Origin: Deuterostichococcus epilithicus
Taxonomy: Eukaryota > Chlorophyta > Trebouxiophyceae > Prasiolales > Stichococcaceae
Length of the DNA: 64,000 nt
Direction of reading: 5' to 3'
NCBI GenBank assembly: GCA_033439295.1
Contig: JAVTLE010000017.1
Coordinates: 682,001 to 746,000 of the forward strand
Made by a program: the position numbers and the translations under genes. The first letter of the stretch is position 1. The number at the start of each line of letters is the position of its first letter. Below the pieces are notes generated by a model that saw only the letters and a list, made by a program, of their open reading frames with translations, was not told where the DNA came from and did no database searches. Shown here piece after piece: positions 11,301 to 23,059 of the stretch.

Positions 11301-14300
11301 CCTGCTGGCTGTGCATCGCTTCCTGCCGGCGGCGCCTGCGCTGTGGTGGACCCTGCTGCTTTGTGCTTGCAACTGAGCAGTCAGCAGGCCTTCGTCCAGC
11401 TCAGTGCCGCAGCTTCCTTTCACTGCACGGCAGCTTTGCTTGCAAGTTCCTCGGTGCACTCCCAATTCCTTGTGAAAACCAAAAGCCCAGCGTGTTGCAG
11501 TCGTTCTTCAGCATTGATCCATCAGACCCATCGCGTTCCAGCGGAGGTGGCTTGTGCAGCTGGCTTTGCGGCAAAGATTTCAACCAGAAACGACGGACGA
11601 AACCTTTGAGAGGCGTACCCATGCCGTGCACCTCCATTTCCGCCAGCATCGCCGCGACGTGCAGCTCCACGCGCAGCGCCGCCTGCAGGCCCACGGCCAC
11701 CACGTGGCGCACCGTCGCCGCCGCCAGCCGCGCNGCNGCCGCCAGGTCGTCGCGCAGCCGCTGCAGCGGCGCCTTGGCGGCGGTGGCCTGTGCGCCGGCG
11801 AGCGGTCGGCAATGAGAGTCCAGGCAGAAGCGGCTCGGAGCCGTGCAGCAGCAGCGCCCTGGGAGCCAGCGGCACTGCTGCGGTGCCCCCTTGGTTGAAA
11901 TTGAATGTCCTGGGGGTGCAGAACCGTTCCTGGCCTGCCTCGTTGTGCAGCTGCATAATTTCTTGACCCTGCCGAACAAGCACGCTCATCCCACCTAGGT
12001 CTGCGGCAGCACCATCACTCGGCCCCCAACCACAAGCGCACCTCGTACTGCGGCGGTGCCAGCAGGCCATAGAGCACGCACAGCTCGGGCCGGCCGCAGC
12101 GTGCTATGATACGTCAACCCTAATCATGCTGTCACCTCAATGCTGCGAGACATCATTACTCCGGTCCCCTGATTGCAACCCCGACTCGTTCTGCGGCACT
12201 GTCAGCAGCCCATGGTGCACGCACAGCTCGGGCAGGCCGTAGCGCTCCCACCGAGGTATGATACGGTACCCCTGACCATACTAATGCCACCTCCACTCCT
12301 CGACGCTGACTATGACGCACCTCGTTCTGCGGCGCCGCCAGCAGCCCGTGGTGCGTGCACAGCTCGGGCAGGCCGTAGCGCTCCAGTCGCGCCTTCTCGC
12401 CCTTCTGCACCAGCTGCGGCTCGTGCAGCCAGGCTGCCAGGCGGGGGTCGATGACGCGGGCTGCGACGGCGGCGACGCTGAGCGCCGGCAAGCCCGCCGA
12501 CAGCAGATCTCCCAGCACGCCTGCAGAGCGACAGGAGCTTGTGTGCTTCAGCAAGGATGTTGTTGAAGATCCGCTGAGCGGGGGGAGGGAGAAATGGAAA
12601 GGAATCAATTGCGGCAGCGCCGCGCGCCGGCACGTCGGCCGATAGCAGCTCCCACAGCACGCCTGCACAGGAATCGGAGGCAGGAAACGTCCTGTCGCAC
12701 GCCATGGCTAAACGGCAGTCCGTTGCGGGGCGCAGACTTATACCGCTTGACCCTTTGTGGCGCCAAGCCGCACCGATCTGATACCCAGCTGCGGCTTAGG
12801 CCGGACATCCTAGACATCAGTAGGGAAGGCGGCGGTGCCATGACGCTGAACGAGGTCTGCTCTGACCGTTCAAGCCATGGCAGTGGCTGCACCTGGCCGG
12901 CCCGGGCGCAGACCCGTCCTTCGCTACAGGATGCGCGCATTTTGTTAAGAGTTGACTGTCCGGCGCATGCAGTAGCAGATCAGGCATCGGCAGTCACACC
13001 CTGCACGTCGAAGATGATGAGGGGCTGGTCGCTGCCCAGCACCGCCGCAAGCTGCTCCCTGCTGGAGCGCGCACCGCCGTCGCACAGCGGCAGATAGAAC
13101 AGCGGCGCCCAAGCATCCAGCTGTGGCTCCGCAACAGGTCCCTGCGCTGTAGCGCTTGAACTGTCGAGTTGCCAAACCATTGACATCGGTCCTGGTGAGC
13201 TCAACGGTGGATGCATTGTCCGAAGGTTGTTACTGGCTCGCTGCCCCGGCCATGGGCGAAACTGCTAGAGTTGAGGATTCAAAATCTTTGGTCGTCGGCC
13301 CCTGTGAAACAGAAGGCCCTTGCCGAGCCGCCTGATGGCGGAAGGTTAGACTCAAAACTCAAGAATGCGGACATAGGGCTGGTCTGGAGAGCCGTCGCAC
13401 CTTGAAGAAATGCAGTCCCAGCCCCAGCAGCATGTCGGCGCCCTCTGTAGCACCCTTGCCGGTGCGCTTGGCAGTGGGTGGGCCGCCATCCTTGCGGCCT
13501 GCGGCGAGATCCTCAAATCTGGCCGAGAGATTGGATCAATGAAATATGCGCAAACCTCCGTCTGTGACGTTTCAGCTGTCAGCCACCTGGGGGGCGGAGC
13601 ATGGGTGCAGAACCTGTTCTGCATTGCAGTGGTGCTGCCGCGTGCTGGGCCCTCTGCATGCATATGCAGTGCAGCCGGGGGCACAGCCCGCCATACCTGC
13701 CAGCTTGTTAATATTCTGCTCCTGAGCGCGCGTCAGCGGGCGGCAGGAGGTGAACATCTGCGTGCCGCTCTGCGCGTCTGCCTGCGGCACAACGTAACAT
13801 GAGGGCGCTGAGCCAGCATGCCTGGATGCCGCAGTGAAGGTGATGCTGACGGGTACGGCATCAGGCTGCCTGCCTCTGGCTGCAGAACCCTGGCTGTGAC
13901 ATCCTGGCGGTGAACCAGTGCTCAACTGCGGATCAGACATTTCGAGCGTTGCCTTGGACGGACACGGAAGTGTTGCTGCATTGTTGGTACTTGTTATTAT
14001 TATTATTCTCAACATGTTATTTTATATAACAATTTTTGGGGAGGCGCACCATGAGGACGCCCAGCAGGCAGCCGCCAGACAGGCGGCGCGCAACCGCCAG
14101 CTTGGCGCCGCCTTCCGGCGTGGCCGCATCCACGACGAGCCTGTCGAAGACCAGGGCCTCCGGCTCCGGCAGAGCAGCGCTTCTGACGCTGGCGCGCGCC
14201 TGTAGATGTGCACAGGGGGCAAGTGAATATCACAGATGAATGTGCTTATGTTTTCGCGCAAGCAAGTTGGAACAATTTGAATCGACGACCCCGGTCCACC

Positions 14301-16380
14301 GCGTGGGATGGCTTGGATGTCGGCTATCATGTGCCAGCACACAGCAAAGGAAGACGTGGTGTTCTGTAACCCCGGGCGACTAAGGTTTGCTGATCATCGC
14401 GCGTGCATGCCCTGACACATGAAGCGTAGGTCCGCACATTTGAGTGGCGGCATTCTCAGCATTGCGGCAGCACAGCTGCACCTTCTTGGCTGCAGGCGCA
14501 GCAGAAGCAGCGGCCGCCGCTGGCGCGGCCTGGTCGGGAGTGCTGCTCAGGTTAAGCGGCGCGGGGTTGGCGCCGGATGCGCCGGGGCCCACAGCGCCAC
14601 CACCTGCAGCAAACGGAGGTGCAGTTCTGACGCACAGATTCCGGCGACGTGTGCAGATGGTTTCAGGCTAGCATGATGGGCTGCCAGACCGTGCCATCGC
14701 TGCTGCAGCTGAGGGCGGTGATGGGCCTGCAGGGAGCGCGTGATAAAGCAGGCGGGAGACATGGAGCAGAGGAACGACAGGAAATCAGGTCGATCTTTTG
14801 GTCCCCTGCGTCTCAGCCGTAGCCTGCGCATATGAAAAAAAAGTGACGGGTCTGCAAAAGTGATGAATGAGTGTAGGCGCGAGCACTTCCAAGTGCCGGC
14901 GCGCCTGTCGCAGGCTCAGCATCAGTCAGTCTCTCCACAGGTAGCCGGTTTGGCACCGACGACTTGCGCTTCGAGCCCTTCCCCGCTTTTGCCATGCCAG
15001 CGACGCCTGTACGAGACAGTGCGTGCATGTCAGTGGACAGAAGCCATGTTGCATGGCCTTTGCGGCCTGTACATGCAGGTGTGAATCGCACCCTTGACGA
15101 CGATGCAGGCTCACATACAACCCTCATGCTGAAGTACCCCGTATATATAGTCTGTGACGCACTGGACAGAGCTGCCAGGCACATGCACACCTCCAGAGAG
15201 CGTCTTCTGCTTGTGTTGGCTGCGTGCGCCACCAGGCGGTGTGCTGCTACTGCCTGGCGAAGGCTGCAGCGCAGCCTGAAAACGCTGCAGCGCCTGCTTC
15301 GCCTGCATGCAGGCAGCGCACGCTCGAAATGGCAGCTCGTCTGCTCGAGACCACACCGATGTTCCTGCAGTTGCTATGACAATCCATGGTTTGCTCGAGC
15401 TGTGGACTCGAAGAAGTGCCTCCTGGCGGGTGCAAGGGTCTGCACCCAAGTCTGCATTCCGTGTCACAGGCCGCAAAGGTCAACAGCGCATCCCTCAGGC
15501 AAGCTGATGTCATGTGACCAAGAGATCTTGCGAGGGACCACACATGCACCAACACCTGCGAAAAGACTTGCATGCATGCAATTTCTGCTCTCCTCACCCG
15601 CTGGCTGCTGCTTTGCTGCGACCGGCCCTGCTCCCCCAACCAGCGTTCGGCGGCGGTTGGCAGCGGCGGCACCCGGCAGCCGCCGGAGGGCGTCAGTCGC
15701 GCCTGCACCGCCCGCAGCGGGTCCCTGCGATGGGTATATGCTCTGCTAGATTCAGATGCAAGGTAGCGGGTGCCTTGCAAGATTGCCATGTTCTGCTGAA
15801 CGGCTGTCGGACGGCGCTGAAAGCGCAGCTGCACTGCCTGCAGCAGACCCAGTGCAGGTGTCGGCTGCGTACAGTGCACACTGCAGATGAACTGCTGCCC
15901 TTATCGCTTCGCTCGAAAGAACTGAGTTGAAGTATAGAAGTTTCGGCAGCAGGAGCCGAGAAACATGCCACAAGTCTGGATGTTGGGCATACCTGCTGAG
16001 GCGCCTGTCACCCGCTGGCATGGTGACACGGCCGCCGTTCTCACCGCTGCCGGTGCTGCAGCCTGGCTGCGGCGCCTGAGCCCGCCGCAAGCCTTGCTGC
16101 AGCGCCGGCTCCGGCTGCCCGGGCGCATTGCTGGCGGCTGACAGTTGCAATGGCGTCGCCGCCGCCGCGCCCCCTGGCGACTGCATCGCCATATCTGGTA
16201 GCCAGCCAGGCGCTGCCGTCGGTGCGTGCTGCGACTGGGCTGCGAGCGCCGCCGCTTCGGCCTGCTGCGGTAGCTGCTGGGCCGGCGGCAGGGATCCCTG
16301 CTGGAGCCCGCCCAGTAAGAGCAGCTCTGGCAGGGCAGCGCCCTCGTCCCCGCTGTCATCCGCAAACACGCCAGAGCGGA

Positions 16381-16442
<62 letters not shown>

Positions 16443-17689
16443 CGCTGCTGCGAAAGCGGCTGCGACTGCGGAGTTTGCTGCTGAGACACCAACGGGACTG
16501 TGAACAGCTTGCCGCCTTCGCCTGCGGCCGGCTGCTTGGGCGGGGTGCCAAACTCCAGGCGTGCTGAGGGCGAGCGCTGGCGGCCAGAGCGGTGCACATG
16601 CGCAACCGCCGCATCCTCACACGACCGCTGCTGCTGAAGAACACCACGGCCCTGATGCATTGACACACCACTGACGGCTTGGCCTGGCCCAGGCGGGGGT
16701 GCCACCTGCTGATGCTGTGAAGCGGTGGCATGGACAGCCTGCAGCAGGTGCTGCGGACTCGCCTGGTGCTGCTGCTGCACTATGCGATCGCCAGCCAGCA
16801 TGCGCTCGAGGCCCCACGCATGCGCAGCTGGCTGCTGCTGCTGCTGCTGCTGCTCGTTCTGCTGCACGTGTCCTGGCTGCGCCAGCTGGCCAGCAGCCTG
16901 CGCAGGCTGCGACGGCGGCGACGGCGCGGCAGCCTGACGCATCGCTTGCAGACCGCCCCACATCCAGGTGGCGCCCTGCCGCGGGGACTGCTGCAGCGGC
17001 TGCGGCTGCTGCGCCGCAACTGGCGGCACATGCGGCCTGCGCGCGCCATGCAGCGGCATGTCACGGCAGTCAAGCTCGCACATTCTACTTCTGCAGTGTA
17101 CCTCCGAATATGTTGGCATCCAGCATGTACCAGGGCAGCGAAGCGAGGAGGAGCGTTTCTGGAACGTTGTTCCGGACACGTGTTGTGATGACAGTTGAAT
17201 GGGAGCATGCACATACAAGGCACCTGTGGCCGGGTGGCACATGCGGGGCCGAGATGAGCGGATTAACAGCCATGCTGGTTTCGGGAGATCCACTTGGCGC
17301 CAGGGGCCGAGTGAAAGGCGTAGAGCCCTGCTGCAGCACACGGTTTTGAACATCTATGCATCGAAATTCCGAGATCCGGGCGATGCTGCCAATGCGCTGG
17401 AGGCAGCGCGCTGAGCCGTGGAGGCAACATGACTTTGCAGAGGCTCACCTGGCCAGCTGGACGTCGGGTCTGGTCCTTGAGCCAGGCTTTGACAGAACTC
17501 TGCAGCGCAGCGGCAACAGCTGGGGCAAATGAGATTTAAGTTTTAAAATCGGTCTGGCGAAGCTGATTGCTTTCCAAGGCAAGCCTGCACGCACTGCAGG
17601 CGTCCGATCAGGAGCTTAATGGCTCTTACTGGGCTGGGCGGCTCCTGCTTTGGCCTCCAGGTCCTCAGCACTTTTGACTGCCGGGCCAT
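5396..17689 (-). CDS. Family-A DNA polymerase of the theta/nu type with Q-rich N-terminus, no helicase domain
   Basis: Nuclear repair polymerase related to POLQ/TEBICHI and POLN. The first exons are 17630-17689 (ATG at 17689), 17449-17519 and 15993-17090, all in consistent phase; the last two are 5745-5852 and 5396-5481 (TGA at 5396). The 366-codon third exon codes a disordered glutamine-rich region. Next come an exonuclease-like region (LAAVLGSDQPLIIFDVQ near 13010; ARVIDPRLAAWLHEPQLV near 12430), the pre-palm (ALRVELHVAAMLAEMEVHG, 11640-11700), the thumb (RVRCRWQQTAVATGRLS, 9790-9850), motif A (LLAADYSQVELRVLAHLS, near 8290-8350), the finger helix (KAKACVYSVIYGRGPPGL), GRRRPLKGI near 6970, ERKAVNSVVQ then GSAADIIKAAM (6430-6740), and motif C (QIHDELLFEV, near 5800). 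Catalytic acids are present. No DxE exonuclease motif was seen. Middle exon borders are approximate. Confidence 0.9.
7400..7880 (-). repeat. Duplicated edges of the polymerase finger-helix exon on both sides
   Basis: The exon start near 7650-7722 (APEAVSSAERSKAKACVYSVIYG) has a decayed copy at 7800-7870 in the upstream intron (APEAVSPADRSRARACVYS then frame loss). On the other side the piece coding PGLAQQLG (about 7605-7640) recurs near 7425-7450. The exon is therefore flanked by copies of its own ends. Confidence 0.7.
7960..8250 (-). repeat. Four tandem copies of the donor-side edge of the motif-A exon
   Basis: The piece coding LIASAWLHG at about 8205-8240 recurs at about 8099, 8043 and 7967 (positions of the shared core CCGTGCAGCC), spaced 112, 56 and 76 bases. 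Only the first is joined to the motif-A reading frame. Confidence 0.75.
8285..8480 (-). repeat. Duplicated acceptor-side edge of the motif-A exon
   Basis: The exon start coding GCVLLAADYSQVELRV at about 8302-8362 has an altered copy at about 8425-8478 in the upstream intron, reading CALLAAEHSQVQLR, where the catalytic Asp codon has become Glu. Confidence 0.7.
8925..9390 (-). repeat. Tandem copies around the polymerase exon coding LALPALARVNVRDAFVAAPGE
   Basis: The exon at about 9080-9215 is flanked by a decayed copy of its 3' part near 8931-8985 and of its 5' part near 9290-9385. All three share the core reading LAL-RV-VRDA or KLGE on the minus strand. Confidence 0.65.
9853..9876 (-). repeat. 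CCG/CGG triplet run coding polyglycine in the polymerase
   Basis: Eight CCG units on the plus strand code a glycine run on the minus strand (REAADGGGGGGGGL), just before the conserved thumb motif RVRCRWQQTAVATGRLS. It looks like a low-complexity loop inserted at the tip of the thumb. Confidence 0.85.
10637..10905 (-). repeat. Three tandem copies of the edge of the exon coding EAHRLVGRPFKLASPTQL
   Basis: The exon start at about 10637-10672 (AEAHRLVGRPFKL) recurs at 10750-10790 almost unchanged and at 10864-10900 more diverged, all in the upstream intron. The spacing is about 111-115 bases. Confidence 0.75.
11734..11737. other. Ambiguous bases in the polymerase gene
   Basis: Two undetermined bases (N at 11734 and 11737) lie inside a coding stretch of the polymerase. 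They affect two codons but not the frame. Confidence 0.95.
12040..12390 (-). repeat. Three tandem copies of the exon end coding RYGLPELCTHHGLLAAPQNE
   Basis: The functional copy at about 12319-12390 continues the frame of the exonuclease-like domain. Copies near 12183-12250 and 12040-12110 follow in the intron (cores 136 and 143 bases apart). They still read RYGLPELCVHHGLLTVPQNE and RPELCVLYGLLAPPQYE. Confidence 0.8.
16382..16441 (-). repeat. Uninterrupted (CAG)20 trinucleotide repeat coding polyglutamine
   Basis: Twenty perfect CTG units on the plus strand, read as CAG on the coding strand of the polymerase, give a polyglutamine run inside a Q-rich exon. Being pure, the tract is likely to vary in length between strains. 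Confidence 0.97.
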
Positions 17690-18103
17690 CCTGTGCCTAC
17701 CAGCCCGTGCTGTGACCTGCCAAGATGCGAGTGGGTCGGTCGACTTGCATGTCGCGCAACTGCAAACGTTGGGACGGAGACGGAGACAATCAATCACTCG
17801 TTGGAGAATTTCTGTCACCGATGTGTCTCGTTTCGTCTTCGGTTGCGACGTGTGTTGTTCATCAGGTCACGTGAGCTTGCAGATCAGGTGCAACACACAA
17901 ACACAGTCTTCTCTTTGTGCAATCAGTACTTGGTTTTGTGTCGTTTTCTCAGCTCTTGCAGGGCGCAAGACAGAGTCGAATACAATCCACGGCAGACGAG
18001 TTGTGGTGTGCACAACAAAACAGCCAGAAACAATTTGCAGGATCAGATACTTGAACGCCGGTACAGCACTGATCGATCATAATTGTGCTTTGAACACTGA
18101 CCG
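17690..18103. promoter_or_regulatory. Divergent intergenic region between polymerase and channel genes
   Basis: Only 414 bases separate the two start codons, which face away from each other, so both promoters must lie here or in the first introns. The segment is less GC-rich than its flanks. No TATA box or known element is claimed. Confidence 0.55.
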
Positions 18104-21100
18104 ATGATGCTGCACAGCGCCACCTGCAGACTGGTTGGCTGTGCAGCTGTCGACAGTGATCCGAGGCAGCAACGTCAGCGCTCATGGGCAGTGCAGTTCC
18201 GGAGAGCTCAGCTCTGTCTCAGATCTCCTCGGCGCGCGGCTTGCAAAGGATCTGCGCACGTACCTGTCGTCCGCGGCTGCAGTGCCCAGGTTACAGGTGA
18301 CAGCGGGAATAGCGTGGGGGAGGAGGCGCCCCACCTGCCGAAAGGCGCCGCGGGGTTTACAGATGCCAGAGCCCAGTCCCAGCCCGAGGCCGTACCGGCA
18401 CAGAAGCGCCACGACCACCAGTGGTGAGTAGTAGTCAGGCGTGTTGGCGGGGTGTCATCGTGCTTAGCGGCACGAACGACGGATGTCCTACGACGCTTTT
18501 GTGGCGCCTGGCGACCTTTGGAGTCGTTGCGGCGACACCAGCCTCGAGGCCCCGTGGCCACACCACCAGCCTAGGTTCCGGACAACTCGCAAGAGACACA
18601 CGCCGCTCTTGCGGCAGAGACACCACCGGGAGCGCATTCTGTGCCACAGTAGGCCTCGTTCCGCAGCATGCTGGTGTGGCGGAGAGGGTGGCGGCTGCAG
18701 GGCCTGCTGGTTGTGCACCATGAGGTGTCGATGAGCTTCAACTCTAAAGTGCTGGCCCTGCAGGTGGGACGATGAGGACGACAGGAGGTTTTTGAACAGC
18801 AGCAGGGCTCGCAAGCGGCTGGCGGTGGACGACCCCAGCCTCAATCAGGTGCCAGCCAGAAGTGTACCATGGGATTTCCTCTGTAGCACGCTCCATTCGG
18901 CACACCCTCAAAACCCATCTCTGAGCCTTTCAGCAGCTGCCCTGGGGTGTCCATATGTTGCACAGGTGTGGCGCTGCGCCGACGCGCAAGTCTTTGTCTC
19001 AGCTCTTCTGCCATGGTCACACTGCACACCCTCGTCTCAGCTGTGTTGCCGCATTGGTTGGCAGGACCTCATGTCATATGTCGCTGAAGAGATGTGCAGA
19101 CCGGCATCTCTTGTGTGGTCCTGTGTTGACGCTGCAGCACCTCATCTCCATCGGCACCACCGTCAACCAGCTGCTCGACCAGGACGCCTGGATGCACTGT
19201 GAAACACAACTGAACACTACCCCACTGGTTTCAAGCATGGTGAGGTGGTTTGCATTGGCATGCAGACCCTCATTTCCAGCGGCGCCTCCATCAGCCAGCT
19301 GTTCGACCAGGACGCGTGGGAGCGGCACAGATCCGTGCGGCGCTACCTGATGAATGTGGTCACCATCCACGAGTGCGCTGAATCCTTTGCACTGGGAATT
19401 GCTCACAACTGTTGGAACCCCCCTTCTTCGACTTGGCATTGCTCCATCATCAGTTGTGACGCGGCCCGTCCTTGTGGCGTGCGCAGCAGACCAGGCGTCC
19501 GCTCACACAACATCAGAGTTATCTCCTACTGGTGGTCGGTCATGTGCCGCCAGCTGACCGCAGGACCCAAAAAGTCACCCCTCGCCTGCCTGCAGGTCAA
19601 CGGTGTTCAGGCGCATTTTCAAGCCATGCGTGGTCATTACCGGGCTAGCGGCCGCCGTGGTCTTTTATAACCTGTGGGCACCGGCAGCCTGGGTGCGGCT
19701 GGCGCTGGCGCCGACAGCGCACACCCTCCTAGGTGGGCTGCTGCACTCTCTGGGGCGGTGAGGAGGTTGCATCGTGCCCTGAGCGATGGCAAGGGCTCAA
19801 GAGACCAAACCACTCAGGAGGTGCATCCAGGTGGAAACACCTGTCAAATCAGCATGCGCTGCCGCGGCGCAAGCGCACTGATCCTGCAGCTTGTGACCGC
19901 GCAGGCGCAGCCATCAGCTTGGTGCTCGTGTTTCGGACGAATGCCAGCTATGCACGCTTCCAGGTAGGGGACCTGTGCATTGGCATTGTCTGCAGCGTCT
20001 GGATGCAAAACTCGGATACGGCATGCCGCAGACTTCTGTGGCATCCGCCCCACGGGTATCCGAGGCGCAGTGTGAATAGCCATTTGAGCCTGAATGACAA
20101 GCACGCCGTCGCACTAGTGAGAAAAAAAAGGCGCTGGGGAGTGGAGCACAGGCTTCCTGTCTCTGCTCTGCTTGAAACCTTCCTGAGGAAGCACGGACAT
20201 GGTGCACCAGAGTGGGCCAGTCATCAGGCCCGCGATGCGAGCCTCCTCCTCGGCAGACCGCCCGCATGGCCCTGTCGTGCAGGAGGGGCGGGCGTTGTGG
20301 GGCGCCGTCGTCAAGTGCTGCCGCGACGGCCTGCGGCTGGCGGCAGCGTATGCACCCCGCCGCGACGTGCCAAAGTTGATGGCGTACCTCCAGGCCTACC
20401 CGTGGGTGCTGAAGGTGGCCCTGCGGCACAAACACCCTTCGACCCTTCGACCGATTTGACCCTTCGACCAGTATGCTGGCCTTCGACTGGAAGGCTGGCC
20501 TTCGTCAGCTGCTGGCTTGCCGGCAGGCGCAGCATGACCATGGGAAACCTGCTGTGTTTGCACGCCCCGGCTGCGGTGCTGCCAGGGCCGTGTACTGAGA
20601 ACGTAAAACACTACCTGAAGACAAGCACCGTGCCGTGCAGGCGTTTCTTCGTGCAGGTCGGAGCCGTGATGACCCCTCAGACCCCACGGCATACAAGGTG
20701 CTGCCGATTGTATGATCTGATCGCACCACTCCTTGTGTAGTCGCACATTGCTCTGTGCCTGTTCTCAGTTCCAGTGCTTCTGCATAATTTCGAATGAACC
20801 CAGCGCCCACAGCATCATGGCACCGTCTGGGCGGCTGCAGCACTCCCAGTGTGCAGCACAAGCCCCACAAGAGCGGCGTGGCGGAGTGCTGCACCAATCT
20901 GCGACATGAGCCAGCCGCTGGGGGCCGGGGGAGTGGGGGTGCTGCAGGCCAGCGCACGCGGCGGCCTTCTGTCCCAATGCACCTTTGATAAGCTATTCGA
21001 CGACCGTGCGACAGGACGACCCGGGGCCGCCGCTGCGGCGGCTGCTGCCGCCGGGCGAGGCGGAAGCCATCCTGGCCGCAGGCCACATGCCCTTTGCGGT

Positions 21101-23059
21101 GGTGCTGCGGCTGACGCAGCTGGTGGCGGCCATCCCTGCGGACCAGCTGCCCGACCCCATTCGAGTGAGAGTCCTGAGCTTTCTCGAGTGAGCGACCTTG
21201 AGGTTGGTTCCGAGACTCATGCCCGCACTGCCTGCGGTGGCACTACGATTGGCGCGCCTGGCGGCGGCGATCCCGGCGGCGAGCCGCCCAGGCGTGGAGT
21301 CTTGCCCGAGCGGATGAATTAAGCCGGCTCTTTTTCGTTCCAATGGCAGCTCTGTCTCCTCCTATAAGGCCGGTGGCCCATGTGGGCGGCCGGCCGGAAG
21401 CAGCGACAGCAGGCAGCGAGCGCCGGGATGGCAAGAGGAATAGGGTTTGACGGGTGTTGGGCCGACAGTGCGTGAGGCGCGAGCAGCAAGGCGTTGACAC
21501 GCACGACTGCCTGCCACGTGCAGTCTGTGTCTGTACCGTGGGAGGACGGAGTCGGCTGTGGCAGGAGCAGGGGTCATTGCCCGTAGGGGTCAGGGCTGGG
21601 GCGCAATTCCTGGCGTCCACACAGCCGCATTGATGTCGCCCGCAAGCACCCTCGCCCGACCCGAGGCTGCATGCTGCTCTGGCCCAGAGGCTGCATGCCT
21701 CGCTGAATTTAGGTTGCATGTCCAATCCTTTGCCGTGAAACTAACATCTCTACTCGGCAGCTTCCAATGGAGACAACTCCGAGCAATACCTTTCTTTTCC
21801 CGCAGCTTCAGATGGATAAGGTGATTGATGGCCTGAACTCCGCTGGCGGCGGCTGCGAGCGGCTGCTGGGCACCCCGGTACCGCTAAGGTGCACCCCTTC
21901 TGTTCAGCGTTAGCGCATCTTCGTGCAGCAATTTTCAAGGTTCTTGGCGGCGCATAGCGGCGTGCTGCACGGCAGACAGTGGATCACGATCAGCAGCTGC
22001 CCAGCGCGCCGGTGCTGCGTCGAAGTTTATGCTGGCGCAGTGGCCAGACTGATTGGACTTGGCACGAGAAAGCTGAATGCTGCAAATTCAACCGCAGTGC
22101 CACTGCAATCACGATCGGCTCTCGCACTGCCTCATCATCCCGCCTTGCTGCACTCCCTGGTGTGGAATACTGGGTGGTGTCTTCAACATGCGCTCTAACA
22201 AGGATGCCCGGCCTGCGCGCAGCTACACGCGGCACACAAGCCGCTGCATGATGCTCTTCCTGCTCACCCTGCCGGCGGCGCTGTGGTCGTCAATGGGCAT
22301 CGCCACCCTGCCAGCCGTGGCCATTATAACCTACATCCTCATCGGTGCGGCCCAGTTGGCGGTGCTGCACCACTTTTTGGGGTCACGTGCTTTCATTTGC
22401 TTGCACCGATACTGCTGGCCGACCTGTCAGGCTATGCCTCTGGCATGCACGCGGCACGTGCGCCACGCGCATCCGTGTGAGCCACCGACATGCTGTTGCG
22501 CTAACCCAGCGCTCTCTGTAGGTGCTGCGGTTTTCTGGCAGCCTCGCAAACCAGACTCATTGCACACCCACTGCGCAGGCATCGACGAGCTTGGGGTGCA
22601 GATCGAAGAGAGCTTCAGGTGCGATGCCTCCCATTACAGCCGCAACGCCGCTGCTGGCCAGCGGCTGACGGGGCTGTGCAGTGGTGCATGCCTTGCCCTG
22701 CGCCCCAAATGGACCTGCTGCACCTGTTGTTGCATGTCCATTTGCACTGGCTGCTGCCAGCATATAGTAGTCCTTCGGGAGGCTTTGCCGGGCACAGATT
22801 TTGCTCAATTCACACCTTTACCAGCTCCCCGGTCTGGCGTGCCCCTTTACCCAAGGCCGGGAGCAGCAACTCTGGCCAGTTGCGCCCAGTGTGTTCAGAA
22901 CTCTGTGAAATAACCGAACTCGCAGGAATTAGGAACATTTGATGACAGTCCGTGACACTGCGCCACGATGCCCCCCGCAGCATCCTGCCGCTGGCGCCGC
23001 TGTGCATGGCGGTGCAGCGGGACGCTGCTGCGGCGATGGGGACTGTCGCCGCAGCGTGA
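18104..23059 (+). CDS. Bestrophin-like (UPF0187/VCCN-type) chloride channel, probably plastid-targeted
   Basis: Predicted anion channel of the plant/algal bestrophin-like family, whose plant members (VCCN1) act in the thylakoid membrane. Twelve exons: 18104-18296, 18363-18423, 18764-18848, 19266-19372, 19596-19732, 19905-19963, 20283-20414, 21015-21164, 21806-21888, 22223-22344, 22579-22618, 22981-23059. The phases agree and the sum is 1248 bases, 415 residues. The first 62 residues are rich in Arg, Ser and Ala with few acids, like a plastid transit peptide. Family marks are DAWERHRSVRRYLM, a hydrophobic helix at CVVITGLAAAVVFYNLWAP, LVLVFRTNASYARF, WGAVVKCCRDGLRLA, a second hydrophobic pair near MMLFLLTLPAALWSSMG, and the C-terminal IDELGVQIEESFSILPLAPLC. 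An open frame starting with TTG at 18135 is not the start; the upstream ATG gives consistent phase. The plastid location is inferred. Confidence 0.93.
19020..19330 (+). repeat. Tandem copies of the acceptor side of channel exon 4
   Basis: The exon start at 19266 (TLISSGASISQLFDQDAWERH) has a clear copy at 19138-19200, preceded by its own CAG (LISIGTTVNQLLDQDAWMH, then a stop), and a faint one near 19026. Offsets are 128 and about 112 bases. Confidence 0.8.
20432..20475 (+). repeat. Short tandem repeat of CCCTTCGAC
   Basis: Three or four imperfect copies of a 9-base unit lie in the channel intron just after the exon ending at 20414, with further CTTCGAC traces to about 20505. It looks like slippage. 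Confidence 0.8.

Noticed and set aside
16128-16503. Plus-strand open frames of polycysteine or polyalanine
   Set aside because: These are reverse-strand readings of the CAG/CTG repeat of the polymerase.
18135-18431. Channel start beginning LAVQLSTVIRG
   Set aside because: The first codon is TTG, and the frame does not join the next exon in phase. The ATG at 18104 does.
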